DNA of 64,000 bases, from the NCBI RefSeq assembly GCF_022343685.1, contig NZ_CP092123.1, forward strand, positions 1,922,001 through 1,986,000, written 5' to 3'. This DNA comes from Marinobacterium sediminicola. GTDB lineage: Bacteria > Pseudomonadota > Gammaproteobacteria > Pseudomonadales > Balneatricaceae. Positions 1 to 10,512 of this stretch are shown here, piece after piece. A program made the position numbers and the translations under genes. Numbering within the stretch: position 1 is the first letter of the stretch; each line of letters opens with the position of its first letter. The notes under the pieces are model-generated. The model did no database searches. It was not told the DNA's origin and saw only the letters and a list, made by a program, of their open reading frames with translations.

Positions 1-2126
1 CACGGAATATCACGCGCCTCCAGTTTTGCGATCACCTCTTTATGGGGGTGGCCAAAACGGTTGTATTTACCCGCACTTATCAATACCCATTCAGGGGCAA
101 GCAAATCCAGTATTGCCCCTGTGGTCGAATCACGGCTGCCATGATGACCTGCAACCAACCAGGTAACAGGGGCATGATGACCGCCGGATAAAAGCTTATA
201 TTCGCCACTCATATCCAGATCCCCCGTGATCAACAGGCTGCAGGTTCCATTTTCAACACGCAGAATGCAGGAACGGTTATTGCTGCTAAGTCCTTCAGAC
301 TTATCGTAGGCACGCAGAAAACCGAAGCTGACACCCCCCAGTTGCCATTGCTGATCGGAACAGTCCATTGCTCCAGGGGTCAGTTCGGGCTCACCGGCAT
401 AGACCATCGAATAGCTGAAATACTGTCTCACGACCTCATAACCGCCGGCATGATCACTGTCACCATGACTGACAATAAGTGCCTGGAGGGCACGTATTCC
501 CCTGTCAACCAGCATCGGTTGAACCGCATATCCAAAAGCCGCACCACCTGATGAGTAACCTGGACCGGTATCATACAACACAGCTCCACCTGCAGTTTCA
601 ACCAACACGGCCTGCCCCTGCCCCACATCAAACAGCCAGGCTCGAAAATGACCCTCAGATGGCTTCGCTGCTTGCACGGATAGCAACGGTACGAGCAGAG
701 GCACTACCAACATACGGTATAAAAGCGGTATTGGAAGCAAAAGCAGCAGCACCGCCACTCCGCCAATGATCAGCACAACACCGCCAGGTGCAGCGACTTG
801 AGCATGTAGCCCCAATACATCCCCACACCAGAACAGCAACTGCCAAAGCACCTCAACCACACGCTCTATACCCGCGGTCAGCCCAGTATCAATCCAGGGC
901 AATAACAGCACCACCGGCAACGACCAGATGACAAGGGTCAGCATCGGAACCGCGACAAGGTTGACCGGTATCGATAGCAGACTGAACTGATTAAAGACAC
1001 TGGCCATCAAGGGCAACATACCGACAAACAGCATCAATTGAAGCCTGGCGCCTAGCTCAACATGACTCCAGGGACGAGGTAGTTCTGAATCACCTTGCAT
1101 CAACAGGATTAACGCCACCGCCCCAAATGAAAGCCAAAGGCCTGCTTCAAGAACAGCCAGCGGATGCAGGCTGACAATCACGACCAAAGCCAATTTCCAC
1201 CTTTCCCACCCCGACAAGGGCCGAAGCATCCAACCGGCGATCACAAAAACAGCCAGCATCAACCAGGCACGCTGAACAGGTATCCCCCAACCCGATAGCC
1301 ATGCATAGCTGCCGGCAATCAGCAAGGCTGTCGCTGATGGAAACATGTACCAGCCAACATGGCGCCAGCCAAGCAACAATGTCGGCAGTTGCAAGAGCCG
1401 TCCCAGCCCCCAGCCCAGTGCGGCCACCACAGCCACATGCAAACCACTGACGACAAAGAGGTGAGCCGTTCCAGTAACCTGTAGAATCCGCCATTGATCG
1501 GGAGAGATCTGACTGCGATCCCCCAGTACAAGCGCCCTGAACATCACTGCGCTGGCTGCCGGGAAAGCATCCTCAAAATATGAGGCAAGTCTTTGCCTAA
1601 GATTCCCAAGCCCCGGCTTTACACTTAAATGAGACCTGATCTCCTTTATGTAACCTCGGGCATCAATTCCATTGGCAAGGTAATAGCGTTCAAGATCAAA
1701 CGCGGAAGGGTTGCGCAAACCACCCGGCGACTTCAAGCGGATAAGCATTTCAAGCTCATCCCCCTCGTACAAGGTGTATTCCTGCCCATAGTAGGTTGCA
1801 CGAATAAGTCTGAGAGATTTCACTTCTGAAGCCAGCTCAGCGGAATTAATTGGCTTCAACAGCAGTACATAACGCCCATTTTGATAGCGGGGCAAGTCGA
1901 CAATTTCTGCTGTAAAAACATAATCGCTTGGGGAGTGCTCAAAACGATGCGCAAGTTGCCAATGACCGTACAAGGTCGCAACCAGCAGCCCCATCACGAA
2001 AGGGAGTACTAACCGGCGAATGCCGTTCGACATAAGGACTGGTAGGGCAAGTGCCAACAGCAACCAGGCCCATGACAATGCAGGTACGAAGGTAACTGCC
2101 AGAATTCCAAACAGATAAGCGATCAT
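1..2126 (-). CDS. comEC: ComEC/Rec2 DNA uptake channel, 3' end cut by window
   Basis: Inner-membrane protein that carries single-stranded DNA into the cytoplasm during natural transformation. About 708 codons are visible; the C-terminal end lies beyond base 1. The N-terminus is hydrophobic, followed by a soluble segment, a long multi-helix competence domain and a C-terminal metallo-beta-lactamase-like domain with the motif SHGDSDHAGG (complement of about 445-475). The ATG at 2126 follows TAAGGA in a reasonable position. It is divergent from the DUF2062 gene. The visible length and domain order agree with a full-size family member (about 750-780 residues). Many gammaproteobacteria keep comEC without demonstrated competence, so transformation itself is not shown. 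Confidence 0.93.
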   Translation of the reverse strand, partial: MIAYLFGILAVTFVPALSWAWLLLALALPVLMSNGIRRLVLPFVMGLLVATLYGHWQLAHRFEHSPSDYVFTAEIVDLPRYQNGRYVLLLKPINSAELASEVKSLRLIRATYYGQEYTLYEGDELEMLIRLKSPGGLRNPSAFDLERYYLANGIDARGYIKEIRSHLSVKPGLGNLRQRLASYFEDAFPAASAVMFRALVLGDRSQISPDQWRILQVTGTAHLFVVSGLHVAVVAALGWGLGRLLQLPTLLLGWRHVGWYMFPSATALLIAGSYAWLSGWGIPVQRAWLMLAVFVIAGWMLRPLSGWERWKLALVVIVSLHPLAVLEAGLWLSFGAVALILLMQGDSELPRPWSHVELGARLQLMLFVGMLPLMASVFNQFSLLSIPVNLVAVPMLTLVIWSLPVVLLLPWIDTGLTAGIERVVEVLWQLLFWCGDVLGLHAQVAAPGGVVLIIGGVAVLLLLLPIPLLYRMLVVPLLVPLLSVQAAKPSEGHFRAWLFDVGQGQAVLVETAGGAVLYDTGPGYSSGGAAFGYAVQPMLVDRGIRALQALIVSHGDSDHAGGYEVVRQYFSYSMVYAGEPELTPGAMDCSDQQWQLGGVSFGFLRAYDKSEGLSSNNRSCILRVENGTCSLLITGDLDMSGEYKLLSGGHHAPVTWLVAGHHGSRDSTTGAILDLLAPEWVLISAGKYNRFGHPHKEVIAKLEARDIP

Positions 2127-2204
2127 CCTTGATCCTTACGGTTGGCTTAATGAAGTTCTGGCGGCATAATGAGCCCACCTGTCAGAACTGGTAAGTCTGT
2201 CTCA

Positions 2205-2744
2205 ATGCCACGCAAGCTGATTAAAAAATACATGCCGGATGAACAGATGCTTAGATCGCATCGTCATCTCAGCTGGCTTGGCCGACACCTGCATGATCCC
2301 AACCTTTGGCATCTGACCCGCAAATCCGTTGCGCGTGCCTTTTTGGTGGGGATACTGTGTGCATTCATGCCCATCCCGGGGCAGATGATCGTGGCAGCTT
2401 TACTCGCACTACTTATGTCGAGCAACCTTCCAATTTCGGTTGGACTGGTCTGGATCACCAATCCCTTCACCATGCCACCCATATTTTATGCCTGCTACCG
2501 TCTCGGCATATGGATCCTCGGAATGGAGTCCAGTCTTGGGCAAAACTGGTCCTGGGACCTGGAGACCATTCAGGCAGAGTTCGCTTCAATCTGGTGGCCC
2601 TTACTCCTGGGAAGCATGGTTTGCGGTCTGGTTTTCAGCCTGCTCGGCTATTTAACGATTAGCCGCTTCTGGATCTGGCACGTCAATAGAACCTGGCGCA
2701 AACGCGTACAGCTGCGCAATAAACGCAAAAACAAAAACCGCTAA
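2205..2744 (+). CDS. DUF2062 family membrane protein
   Basis: A 179-residue protein of the DUF2062 family, function unknown. It opens with a basic stretch (MPRKLIKKYMPDEQ), carries the family signature LHDPNLWHLTRKSVARAF, and has hydrophobic helices around residues 45-75, 80-100 and 130-155, ending in a basic tail. An ATG 36 bases upstream (2169) is in frame, but the family normally begins at MPRK, so the inner start is preferred. It sits between divergent comEC and convergent lolD, an arrangement I also recall in Pseudomonas. The end is 1 base from the lolD stop, so the two convergent genes nearly touch. Confidence 0.85.
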   Translation: MPRKLIKKYMPDEQMLRSHRHLSWLGRHLHDPNLWHLTRKSVARAFLVGILCAFMPIPGQMIVAALLALLMSSNLPISVGLVWITNPFTMPPIFYACYRLGIWILGMESSLGQNWSWDLETIQAEFASIWWPLLLGSMVCGLVFSLLGYLTISRFWIWHVNRTWRKRVQLRNKRKNKNR

Positions 2745-2745
2745 C

Positions 2746-3432
2746 CTAGCCCCGAAACTCGCTCAACTCCCCATCGACCAGCTCGAGCGCACGCCCCATC
2801 TGCCCTGCCAACTGCATGTCATGCGTCACAATGACAAATGCGGTATCCAAAGTCTCGTTGAGCTCATTGAGATAGCTTTGCACATCTTCGGCCGTGTGAC
2901 GGTCCAGGTTTCCCGTTGGCTCGTCCATCAGGACACAGGCTGGCTCATTGACCAATGCACGCGCGATTGCCACACGCTGTCGCTCACCGCCACTCAATTG
3001 TGCCGGTTTGTGCCGCACGCGATGCTGCAAACCAACCCGCGCCAGCAGCGTAGCAGCCCGCTCACCCGCCTCCGCGCTAGAGTGTCCTGCAATCAGCAAT
3101 GGCATTGCCACATTTTCCAGCGCAGTAAATTCGTGAAGCAGGTGATGAAACTGATAAACGAAACCCAGCTTTCGGTTGCGAATACTTGAACGCTGACGTT
3201 CGCTAACGCCGTACAGCGATTGCCCGGATACGACAACTTCACCGGCGTCCGGCTTATCCAGCCCGCCCAGGATATTAAGCAATGTACTCTTGCCACTGCC
3301 CGAACTGCCAACGATGGCCAAACGCTCGCCCTGCGCCACCGCAAGCTCGATGGATTTCAGAATATGAATCGGCTGACCCGCTTCCTGATAGCTCTTATCA
3401 ATACCATGACAGGTCAAAACGGCCTCATTCAT
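2746..3432 (-). CDS. lolD: Lipoprotein-releasing ABC transporter ATPase LolD
   Basis: ATPase that powers release of outer-membrane lipoproteins from the inner membrane to LolA. In the 228-residue product the Walker A is GSSGSGKST (42-50), the ABC signature LSGGERQ (146-152) and the Walker B CVLMDEP (166-172), followed by the NLD/H-loop THD. The start chosen is the ATG at 3432, which overlaps the lolC stop by 8 bases (translational coupling); a longer frame reading back into lolC lacks family similarity. LolD family length is about 225-235 residues. No lolE follows it. Confidence 0.95.
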   Translation of the reverse strand: MNEAVLTCHGIDKSYQEAGQPIHILKSIELAVAQGERLAIVGSSGSGKSTLLNILGGLDKPDAGEVVVSGQSLYGVSERQRSSIRNRKLGFVYQFHHLLHEFTALENVAMPLLIAGHSSAEAGERAATLLARVGLQHRVRHKPAQLSGGERQRVAIARALVNEPACVLMDEPTGNLDRHTAEDVQSYLNELNETLDTAFVIVTHDMQLAGQMGRALELVDGELSEFRG

Positions 3433-4675
3433 AACGCAAAGCCTCCGCCGGTTGAGTTCGTGATGCGCGCCAGGCCGGATACAGTGTTGCAACAAAACTG
3501 ATGGCCAAGGCTGCACTTGTAATCAGGCCAACATCGGACCAGATCAACTGGGATGGCAGGTAGCTGATGAAATACACATCGGCGGACAGGAACTGGATTC
3601 CCAGTGCTCGCTCTATCCAGGCCACAAGGTCTGTCACGGTCAGTGCAAGCGTTACACCCAGCAGTACCCCAAGCGCGGTGCCAATCACACCGATCAGTAT
3701 GCCCTGCACCATAAAGATTCGAAGAATGACCGCCGGAGTAGCCCCCATTGTTCTCAGTATGGCAATGTCGGACTGCTTGTCGGTCACAACCATGACCAAT
3801 GTTGACACAATATTGAAAGCCGCTACGAAAACGATCAACAACAACAGCAAGGCAATCATCCGCTTTTCCATCTGGATTGCCTGAAACAGATTACCGTGAC
3901 TGCGAGTCCAGTCGTTGACATAGAGAGGTCGGGACTGCGTCTGAGCAATAGCACGAGCCTGAGCGGGCGCCGTAAATAGATCGTCAAATTTGACTCTCAA
4001 CCCATCGACATGACCAGCAGGCATACGCTTGATTCGAGCCGCATCTGCCAGATGAATATAGGCGAGATTCGCATCCAGCTCGGCACCCACCGAGAACACT
4101 CCAACCACATCGAAGCGCTTTAGCCTTGGAATAACACCGGCGACACTGATCGATGCCTCAGGCAACACCAGTGTCACCTTGTCACCAACCCCTGCTCCCA
4201 GATGACGCGCCAACAGTTCCCCCAGCACGATACCGTAGCCACCCAGCTCAAGCTCGGACAGCTTGCCCTGCTGCATGTGCCTGTCGATGATGGAAACAGT
4301 GGACTCAAGCTCGGGATCAATTCCGTTTACCAGGACGCCCTGAACCCGACCGCGACTGGTCAGCATGCCCTGCGCCTGAACATAAGGCGCAGCACCTTCC
4401 ACACCGGGTTGATTCAACACCTGCTGACGTAGAGTACCCCAGTCTTCAAGTCCATTCTCGGCGTAACCGGCCAGAGTCGCATGGGGCACCATACCCAGAA
4501 TGCGTTGCCGCAACTCACGGTCAAAACCATTCATGACCGATAGCACAACAATCAACGCCGCCACACCCAGCATCAAGCCAAGCATGGACACCAGAGATAT
4601 AAACGAAATGAAATGGTTGCCGCGCTTCGCTGCGGTATAGCGCAAGCCGACAAATATCGATAATGGTCTAAACAT
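3425..4675 (-). CDS. lolC: Lipoprotein-releasing permease LolC/LolE family (possibly LolF type)
   Basis: Inner-membrane permease (416 residues) of the lipoprotein exporter. One transmembrane helix near residues 25-48, a large periplasmic domain (50-265), then three helices (about 270-400) and the typical end PAEALRYE. Residues 172-185 (LPEASISVAGVIPR) align by eye with the Hook segment of E. coli LolC that binds LolA, and the following RF.V.G is also kept. Only one LolC/E paralog is present beside lolD. In organisms with a single paralog it is called LolF and works as a homodimer; whether a lolE exists elsewhere cannot be seen here. Confidence 0.93.
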   Translation of the reverse strand: MFRPLSIFVGLRYTAAKRGNHFISFISLVSMLGLMLGVAALIVVLSVMNGFDRELRQRILGMVPHATLAGYAENGLEDWGTLRQQVLNQPGVEGAAPYVQAQGMLTSRGRVQGVLVNGIDPELESTVSIIDRHMQQGKLSELELGGYGIVLGELLARHLGAGVGDKVTLVLPEASISVAGVIPRLKRFDVVGVFSVGAELDANLAYIHLADAARIKRMPAGHVDGLRVKFDDLFTAPAQARAIAQTQSRPLYVNDWTRSHGNLFQAIQMEKRMIALLLLLIVFVAAFNIVSTLVMVVTDKQSDIAILRTMGATPAVILRIFMVQGILIGVIGTALGVLLGVTLALTVTDLVAWIERALGIQFLSADVYFISYLPSQLIWSDVGLITSAALAISFVATLYPAWRASRTQPAEALRYE

Positions 4676-4775
4676 GGTGCAGGATTAAATCACAGTTATT
4701 GTGCAAGCTCTAACAGATTCGAAAAATTACTGACCCTTTCCCCATCGCTGTTGCAACAGAGCAACATCATGCTTA

Positions 4776-4804
4776 TTAGCAACGATCAGCGCAGCTGTTA
4801 TGAT
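4776..4804 (+). promoter_or_regulatory. Predicted sigma-70 promoter for the small membrane protein
   Basis: TTAGCA, 17-base spacer, TATGAT; the ATG is 38 bases downstream of the -10. Four of six -35 bases and five of six -10 bases match consensus. Sequence match only. Confidence 0.5.
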
Positions 4805-4841
4805 GCACTTCAAGCACCCCATAACCACGTAGAAAGTAAAC

Positions 4842-5153
4842 ATGAGCCTCAAGCCCCTCGATACTCCCCACCCCAGACTTTACCTGCTGGCAACAGCTGT
4901 CGGATTTGTCGGCCTTATAGTCTGGTTTTATGTCGGTCGCGAGCTGGGAGTACTGCAATGGATCGTTGATTTCTTCCCCGCATCTCACGCTGGTGCAGGA
5001 CTGATGATTGCGATCATGTTGATGATGACCCCAGGGTTTTTGCTGTGGAAATTCTATAATCGCTGGATTGAGTCCAGACTAAAGGTCAAAGGACGCTTTC
5101 TTGAAGATGAGGTCTATTTACCGCCAAAAAAGGATAAAAAAAACCAGAGCTGA
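4842..5153 (+). CDS. Small two-helix inner membrane protein, function unknown
   Basis: I do not recognise this 103-residue protein. It has two hydrophobic segments (about residues 13-31 and 49-68), with a short loop containing WIVDFFPASHAG between them, and a highly charged C-terminal tail (from about 70: many Lys, Arg, Asp, Glu; ends KKDKKNQS). It stands alone between divergent lolC and convergent sthA, with its own predicted promoter upstream and a strong terminator whose loop contains its TGA stop codon. This gives a compact monocistronic unit. Membrane location is inferred from hydrophobicity only. Confidence 0.7.
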   Translation: MSLKPLDTPHPRLYLLATAVGFVGLIVWFYVGRELGVLQWIVDFFPASHAGAGLMIAIMLMMTPGFLLWKFYNRWIESRLKVKGRFLEDEVYLPPKKDKKNQS

Positions 5154-5168
5154 ACGCTCTGGTTTTTT
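5142..5168. terminator. Bidirectional intrinsic terminator (small membrane gene / sthA)
   Basis: Perfect 7-bp stem CCAGAGC/GCTCTGG with a 5-base loop, A-run on the left and T-run on the right, so it can end transcripts from both convergent genes. The stop codon TGA of the plus-strand gene is in the loop. Confidence 0.85.
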
Positions 5169-5184
5169 TATTGCGCCTGCCGCT

Positions 5185-6585
5185 TTACAGATTGGCAATA
5201 CGGTTGAGACCGGAAATCGCCGCAACTCGGTAGGCCTCTGCCATAGTCGGATAGTTGAAAGTGGTGTTGATGAAATACTTCAGTGTATTGGCTTCACCAT
5301 CCTGACGCATGATTGCCTGACCGATATGGATGATCTCGGATGCCTGGTCACCGAAACAGTGGATACCCAGAATCTGCAGCGTCTCACGATGGAACAGAAT
5401 CTTCAGCATGCCCACTGGCTCACCGGAAATCTGCGCACGAGCGGTGTCCTTGAAGAACGCCTGGCCCACTTCATAAGGAATACACTCGGCGGTCAACTCT
5501 TCCTCGGTCTTACCGATAGAACTGATTTCAGGAATCGTATAAATACCTGTCGGCACGTCATTAATGTAGCGGAAGTCATCAGCAGAAAGCATGTCCGCAG
5601 AAGCTGAGCGCCCCTGATCCAATGCAGCAGATGCAAGGCTCGGCCAGCCAATAACATCGCCCACAGCATAAACACCTTCTGCCTGGGTACGATAATGCTC
5701 GTCCACCGTCAGCTGACCGCGACTGTTGGCTTCCAAACCGATATTCTCGAGCCCCATACCCGCGGTATTGCCGGTACGGCCGTTACACCACAGGAAGGCA
5801 TCGGCACGGATACGCTTCCCGGACTTCAGCGAGATGGTGACCCCATGCGCATCACCGGTAACGGACTCGTAATCCTCGTTATGACGGATTTTCACGGCAT
5901 TGTTACGAAGGTGGTAACTGAGCGCGTCTGAAATTTCGTCATCGAGGAATGACAGCAGACGATCTCGCATGTCGATCAGGTCAACCTTAACACCCAGGCC
6001 ACTGAAGATTGAGGCATATTCACAGCCAATGACTCCTGCACCAAAAATCACCAGTGTGCGCGGTGTATGGCTCAGCTTGAGAATGGTGTCAGAGTTGTAG
6101 ATACGCGGGTGACTGAAATCGATATCCGGTGGGCACCAGGGTGTTGAACCGGTGGCGATCACAAAGTTTTTCGACCGCAAAATTTCGCGTCCACTGTTAC
6201 GACCTTCAACCTGGATCTCACCCGGCTTGAGGAAGTTTGCGTGACCGAAGAAAACATCTATACGGTTACGTGCATAGAAGTTCGTACGCAGCATGACCTG
6301 GTTGGAAATGACCTTCTCGGCACGCTTCAGCACCTTCGGGAAAGAAAACCAGCGAGGCTCACCAATGTCACGAAACATCGGGTTGGTATTGAACTCTATG
6401 ATCTGTTTGACAGAATGACGCAGTGCCTTAGACGGGATGGTTCCTTTATGGGTGCAATTGCCGCCAACGGTATCCTGCTCCTCGACAATTGCCACCCGTC
6501 GGCCCTGCTTGGCCGCATTGATAGCAGCCCCTTCACCAGCGGGACCGGAACCGATCACCACGACATCATAGTCATATACAGCCAT
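5185..6585 (-). CDS. sthA: Soluble pyridine nucleotide transhydrogenase SthA
   Basis: Cytoplasmic FAD enzyme that transfers hydride between NADPH and NAD+, balancing the two pools. The 466-residue product has the FAD motif GSGPAGEG (12-19), a second dinucleotide motif [10 protein letters not shown] in the middle, and the C-terminal [17 protein letters not shown] typical of SthA. The lipoamide-dehydrogenase redox pair CxxxxC is replaced by C44...T49 (GGNCTHKGT), which is the usual state in SthA and separates it from true disulfide reductases. The length equals the E. coli enzyme. It ends at the shared terminator with the small membrane gene and follows nqrM on the same strand after 87 bases. 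Confidence 0.96.
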   Translation of the reverse strand: MAVYDYDVVVIGSGPAGEGAAINAAKQGRRVAIVEEQDTVGGNCTHKGTIPSKALRHSVKQIIEFNTNPMFRDIGEPRWFSFPKVLKRAEKVISNQVMLRTNFYARNRIDVFFGHANFLKPGEIQVEGRNSGREILRSKNFVIATGSTPWCPPDIDFSHPRIYNSDTILKLSHTPRTLVIFGAGVIGCEYASIFSGLGVKVDLIDMRDRLLSFLDDEISDALSYHLRNNAVKIRHNEDYESVTGDAHGVTISLKSGKRIRADAFLWCNGRTGNTAGMGLENIGLEANSRGQLTVDEHYRTQAEGVYAVGDVIGWPSLASAALDQGRSASADMLSADDFRYINDVPTGIYTIPEISSIGKTEEELTAECIPYEVGQAFFKDTARAQISGEPVGMLKILFHRETLQILGIHCFGDQASEIIHIGQAIMRQDGEANTLKYFINTTFNYPTMAEAYRVAAISGLNRIANL

Positions 6586-6672
6586 TACTTTCCCCTTAGT
6601 TGATCAAAACCAATGCTGACCCAAGTAAATCGCGGCCGAACACCAGCTTAAAGATCCCTGTTACAACAACAA

Positions 6673-6909
6673 TTAACCTTTAGATTTAATCTCATATGCA
6701 AGATCTGCAGGCGCGCTAGATGCAGTACGCTCCTGCTCTTCATCGCACTTGTTGGGATCACCACCGCAGATATCACAAACCGTATCCATACCCAATGAAG
6801 CCATGCCGCCACAGGACCCTGCAATCGGCTTACGACCCAGCAATACACCAACTGACATGGCAATTACAATCAACAACAATGCCGCAAATGTCAGAATCAT
6901 CGTTTCCAT
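6673..6909 (-). CDS. nqrM: Na+-NQR maturation protein NqrM
   Basis: Small membrane-anchored protein (78 residues, DUF539) required to insert iron into the NqrD/NqrE site of the Na+-translocating NADH:quinone reductase. One N-terminal helix (about 5-25) is followed by a Cys-rich segment with C33, C45, C48 and C55 in GSCGG and CDICGGDPNKCDEE, the likely metal-handling residues. It is 2 bases after apbE and closes the nqr gene run, as in Vibrio-type clusters. Confidence 0.93.
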   Translation of the reverse strand: METMILTFAALLLIVIAMSVGVLLGRKPIAGSCGGMASLGMDTVCDICGGDPNKCDEEQERTASSAPADLAYEIKSKG

Positions 6910-6911
6910 TA

Positions 6912-7961
6912 TTACCTCCCAATGGACGCTTGCAGATAAGGCGCAAACCCGGGTGTGAATCGAGTAACGAAACCCTCGTCCGCCTTACTGATGAACAGGG
7001 CTTTGATTCCCTGTTCGAGTGCAAAATTGTAACCTTGTTCCTCGCCCATCACCATCAGGGCCGTTGCTAATGCATCCGCTTCTGCGCAGGTATCCGTGAT
7101 AACAGTAACAGACGCCAGCCGATGCCGGATGGGATAGGCTGTTCTCGGGTCAATGGTGTGGGAATAGCGAACACCATCTTCCTCGAAGTAATTCCGATAG
7201 TCACCTGATGTCGCGACAGCACCCTGTTCAATACTGATAACCTGTTGCACTTCACGGGCACCTGCATGTGGCGCTTCAATGGCTAAACGCCAAGGCTCAC
7301 CACCAGGTTTAACACCCTTGACGCGCAGCTCTCCACCGATTTCAACCAGATAGCGCTGAATACCGTGTGACTCAAGCAACTCTGCCAACTGATCAACACC
7401 ATACCCCTTGGCAATAGCCGACAGGTCAATGTATTGATCATGTTCCTTCATCAACATCGAGTTCGCAGGATCGATGTGAACATACTGATAACCAACCTTG
7501 CTGCGCAAGCGATCCACCTCGGCCTGATCAGGCTGGTGCGTAATTCGCCCATCTGGACCAAACCCCCACAGATTAACCAAGGGTCCAACCGTGACATCGA
7601 AGGCACCGCTGGTCAGATCACTGATTTCAGCGGCCAGCAGCAGCACTTCCTGCAATTCTGGACTGATGGTCTGTAACTGCCCTGCCTCGGCCAGGTTAAG
7701 CCTGGACAGTTCGGAGTCGTCGATGTATGTCGACATCTGCTGATTAATTCGGGCCAGTAGTGCACCCGCTTCACGACGAACAGGAACCAACTGACTGTCA
7801 TCAGCTGCCACCCATTTCATGCTGAAACTGGTCCCCATGGTCAAACCCTGGAAGCTGACAACCTGCTCCCTGGGGGAAGGACTACAGCCCAGCACCCCAA
7901 AAACAAAAACGGCCAGCAGCGAAGCTGCCAGCCATTTTGTCAGACGCATCTGATTAGCCAT
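6912..7961 (-). CDS. apbE: FAD:protein FMN transferase ApbE (flavin lipoprotein)
   Basis: Transfers FMN from FAD onto threonines of NqrB and NqrC. The 349-residue precursor has a lipoprotein signal ending FGVLGC (lipid Cys at 26), so it should sit on the periplasmic membrane face. Family motifs include MGTSFSMKW near 42, LSAIAKGYGVD in the middle, and SHTIDPRTAYPI with the metal-binding region TCAEADALATALMVMG. It follows nqrF by 5 bases. An alternative ATG at 7949 would shorten the signal peptide by four residues; neither has a strong ribosome binding site. Confidence 0.95.
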   Translation of the reverse strand: MANQMRLTKWLAASLLAVFVFGVLGCSPSPREQVVSFQGLTMGTSFSMKWVAADDSQLVPVRREAGALLARINQQMSTYIDDSELSRLNLAEAGQLQTISPELQEVLLLAAEISDLTSGAFDVTVGPLVNLWGFGPDGRITHQPDQAEVDRLRSKVGYQYVHIDPANSMLMKEHDQYIDLSAIAKGYGVDQLAELLESHGIQRYLVEIGGELRVKGVKPGGEPWRLAIEAPHAGAREVQQVISIEQGAVATSGDYRNYFEEDGVRYSHTIDPRTAYPIRHRLASVTVITDTCAEADALATALMVMGEEQGYNFALEQGIKALFISKADEGFVTRFTPGFAPYLQASIGR

Positions 7962-7966
7962 CGATA

Positions 7967-9199
7967 TCAGCCACCGAAATCATCCAGCAGGATATTTTCA
8001 GGCTCGACACCGAGATCCTCCAGCATCTTGATCACAGAAGCGTTCATCATGGGCGGACCACACATGTAGTATTCGCAATCTTCCGGCGCTTCGTGATCAC
8101 GCAGGTAGTGCTCATACAGCACGTTATGGATAAAGCCGGTGTAACCAGTCCAGTTATCTTCCGGCAGCGGATCGGACAGCGCCAGATGCCATGTGAAGTT
8201 CTCGTTCTCTTCCGCCAGCTTGTCAAACTCTTCGACATAGAAGGCTTCGCGCACGGAACGAGCACCGTACCAGAAGGAAATCTTGCGCTTGGACTTCAAG
8301 CGCTTGAGCTGGTCGAAGATGTGTGAACGCATCGGCGCCATGCCGGCACCACCACCGATGAAGACCATCTCATTATCGGTATCCTTGGCGAAGAACTCAC
8401 CGAAGGGTCCGTAAACAGTGATCTTGTCACCCGGCTTAAGGCTGAAGACGTAAGAAGACATCTGACCTGGCGGGATGCCCTGGCTGCCCGGAGGCGGTGA
8501 CGCGATACGGATGTTGAACTTAACCAGACCACGCTCTTCCGGGTAGTTTGCCATGGAGTACGCACGGATAACCGTTTCATCCACCTTGGACACAAACTGC
8601 CACATGTCGAACTTGTCCCAGTCGCCGCGGAACTCGGGCTGGATATCGAAATCCTTGTAGTTCACCACGTGCGGCGGCGCTTCCAGCTGAACATAACCCC
8701 CAGCACGGAAGTCCACGTTCTCGCCTTCCGGCAGACGCAGGGTCAGCTCCTTGATGAAGGTCGCCACGTTCGGGTTTGACTCAACGGTACACTCCCACTT
8801 CTTCACGCCGAAAACGTCGTCTTCAACGTGAATTTTCATGTCCTGTTTTACAGCAACCTGGCAGGACAGACGCCAGCCTTCCTTGCCCTCACGCAAAGTG
8901 AAGTGCGACTCTTCGGTCGGCAGCATGGAGCCACCACCTTCGAAAACCTGGCACTTGCACTGCGCACAGGTACCACCACCACCACAGGCAGAGGCAAGAA
9001 ACACACCCTTGTCAGCAAGGGTCTGCAGCAGCTTGCCACCCGCTGGAACGGTGATCGACTTCTCCGGATCATCGTTGATCTCGATGGTCACATTGCCGGA
9101 GCTGACCATCTTGGCTCGAGCTGCGAGAATCACGGCAACCAGTGCAAGCACCACCGCCGTAAACATCACAACACCGAGGATAATGACTTCTGTATTCAT
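7967..9199 (-). CDS. nqrF: Na+-NQR subunit F (NADH dehydrogenase, 2Fe-2S, FAD)
   Basis: Electron entry subunit of Na+-NQR; oxidises NADH. The 410-residue product has one N-terminal helix (about 5-27), a ferredoxin domain with 2Fe-2S ligands C72, C78, C81 and C113, the FAD motif RAYS (212-215), and the NADH-binding [11 protein letters not shown] (282-292). The end, [12 protein letters not shown] plus an acidic tail, is typical of the subunit. It is 38 bases downstream of nqrE and 5 bases before apbE. Confidence 0.97.
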   Translation of the reverse strand: MNTEVIILGVVMFTAVVLALVAVILAARAKMVSSGNVTIEINDDPEKSITVPAGGKLLQTLADKGVFLASACGGGGTCAQCKCQVFEGGGSMLPTEESHFTLREGKEGWRLSCQVAVKQDMKIHVEDDVFGVKKWECTVESNPNVATFIKELTLRLPEGENVDFRAGGYVQLEAPPHVVNYKDFDIQPEFRGDWDKFDMWQFVSKVDETVIRAYSMANYPEERGLVKFNIRIASPPPGSQGIPPGQMSSYVFSLKPGDKITVYGPFGEFFAKDTDNEMVFIGGGAGMAPMRSHIFDQLKRLKSKRKISFWYGARSVREAFYVEEFDKLAEENENFTWHLALSDPLPEDNWTGYTGFIHNVLYEHYLRDHEAPEDCEYYMCGPPMMNASVIKMLEDLGVEPENILLDDFGG

Positions 9200-9237
9200 C
9201 AGTTTATCCTATCCTTTAAGCTTCCCGTGCCGACCGC

Positions 9238-9846
<609 letters not shown>

Positions 9847-9849
9847 GAT

Positions 9850-10509
9850 TTACGCAGCCTCCTTCTTGGTATTCGGCGCCATTTCGAAATCAGGTTTCTC
9901 GACCTGCTCCGGCTTCCAGGTACGGATGATCCAGATAAAGATACCGATCAGGAAGAATGCGCTCGGCGGCAATAGCATCAGACCATTACCCTGGTACCAG
10001 CCCCCGTTGTTGACCAACGGCAGAATCTCGACACCGAAGAGTGAGCCTGCACCGAAGAGTTCGCGGAAGAAACCGACGAAAAGCAGTACCACACCGTAGC
10101 CCAAACCGTTGCCGATACCGTCCATGAAACTGGCCATGGGCGGGTTTTTCATAGCATAGGCTTCTGCACGACCCATCACGATACAGTTGGTAATAATCAG
10201 ACCAACGAATACCGACAATTGCTTGGAGATCTCATAAGCGAACGCCTTGAGAATCTGGTCAACCACAATTACCAGCGACGCAATGATGGTCATCTGCACG
10301 ATGATACGGATATTGCCCGGGATGTGGTTACGGATCAGCGACACGAAGAAGTTGGAGAATGCCGTAACAGCGGTTACTGCCAACGTCATTACCAGGGCGG
10401 TCGCCATATTGGAGGTAACGGCCAGCGCAGAACATACACCCAGGATCTGCAAAGCGATCGGGTTGTTCTTGAAAATTGGCGTTACCAGAACGTCTTTAGT
10501 ATTGGACAT
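9850..10509 (-). CDS. nqrD: Na+-NQR subunit D
   Basis: Integral membrane partner of NqrE, 219 residues, with six predicted helices in inverted topology. The iron-centre cysteines are C26 (GVCSA) and C109 ([11 protein letters not shown]). The C-terminal tail after the last helix is charged and extends into the cytoplasm. It begins 3 bases after nqrC ends, consistent with one transcript. Confidence 0.97.
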   Translation of the reverse strand: MSNTKDVLVTPIFKNNPIALQILGVCSALAVTSNMATALVMTLAVTAVTAFSNFFVSLIRNHIPGNIRIIVQMTIIASLVIVVDQILKAFAYEISKQLSVFVGLIITNCIVMGRAEAYAMKNPPMASFMDGIGNGLGYGVVLLFVGFFRELFGAGSLFGVEILPLVNNGGWYQGNGLMLLPPSAFFLIGIFIWIIRTWKPEQVEKPDFEMAPNTKKEAA

Positions 10510-10512
10510 GGA

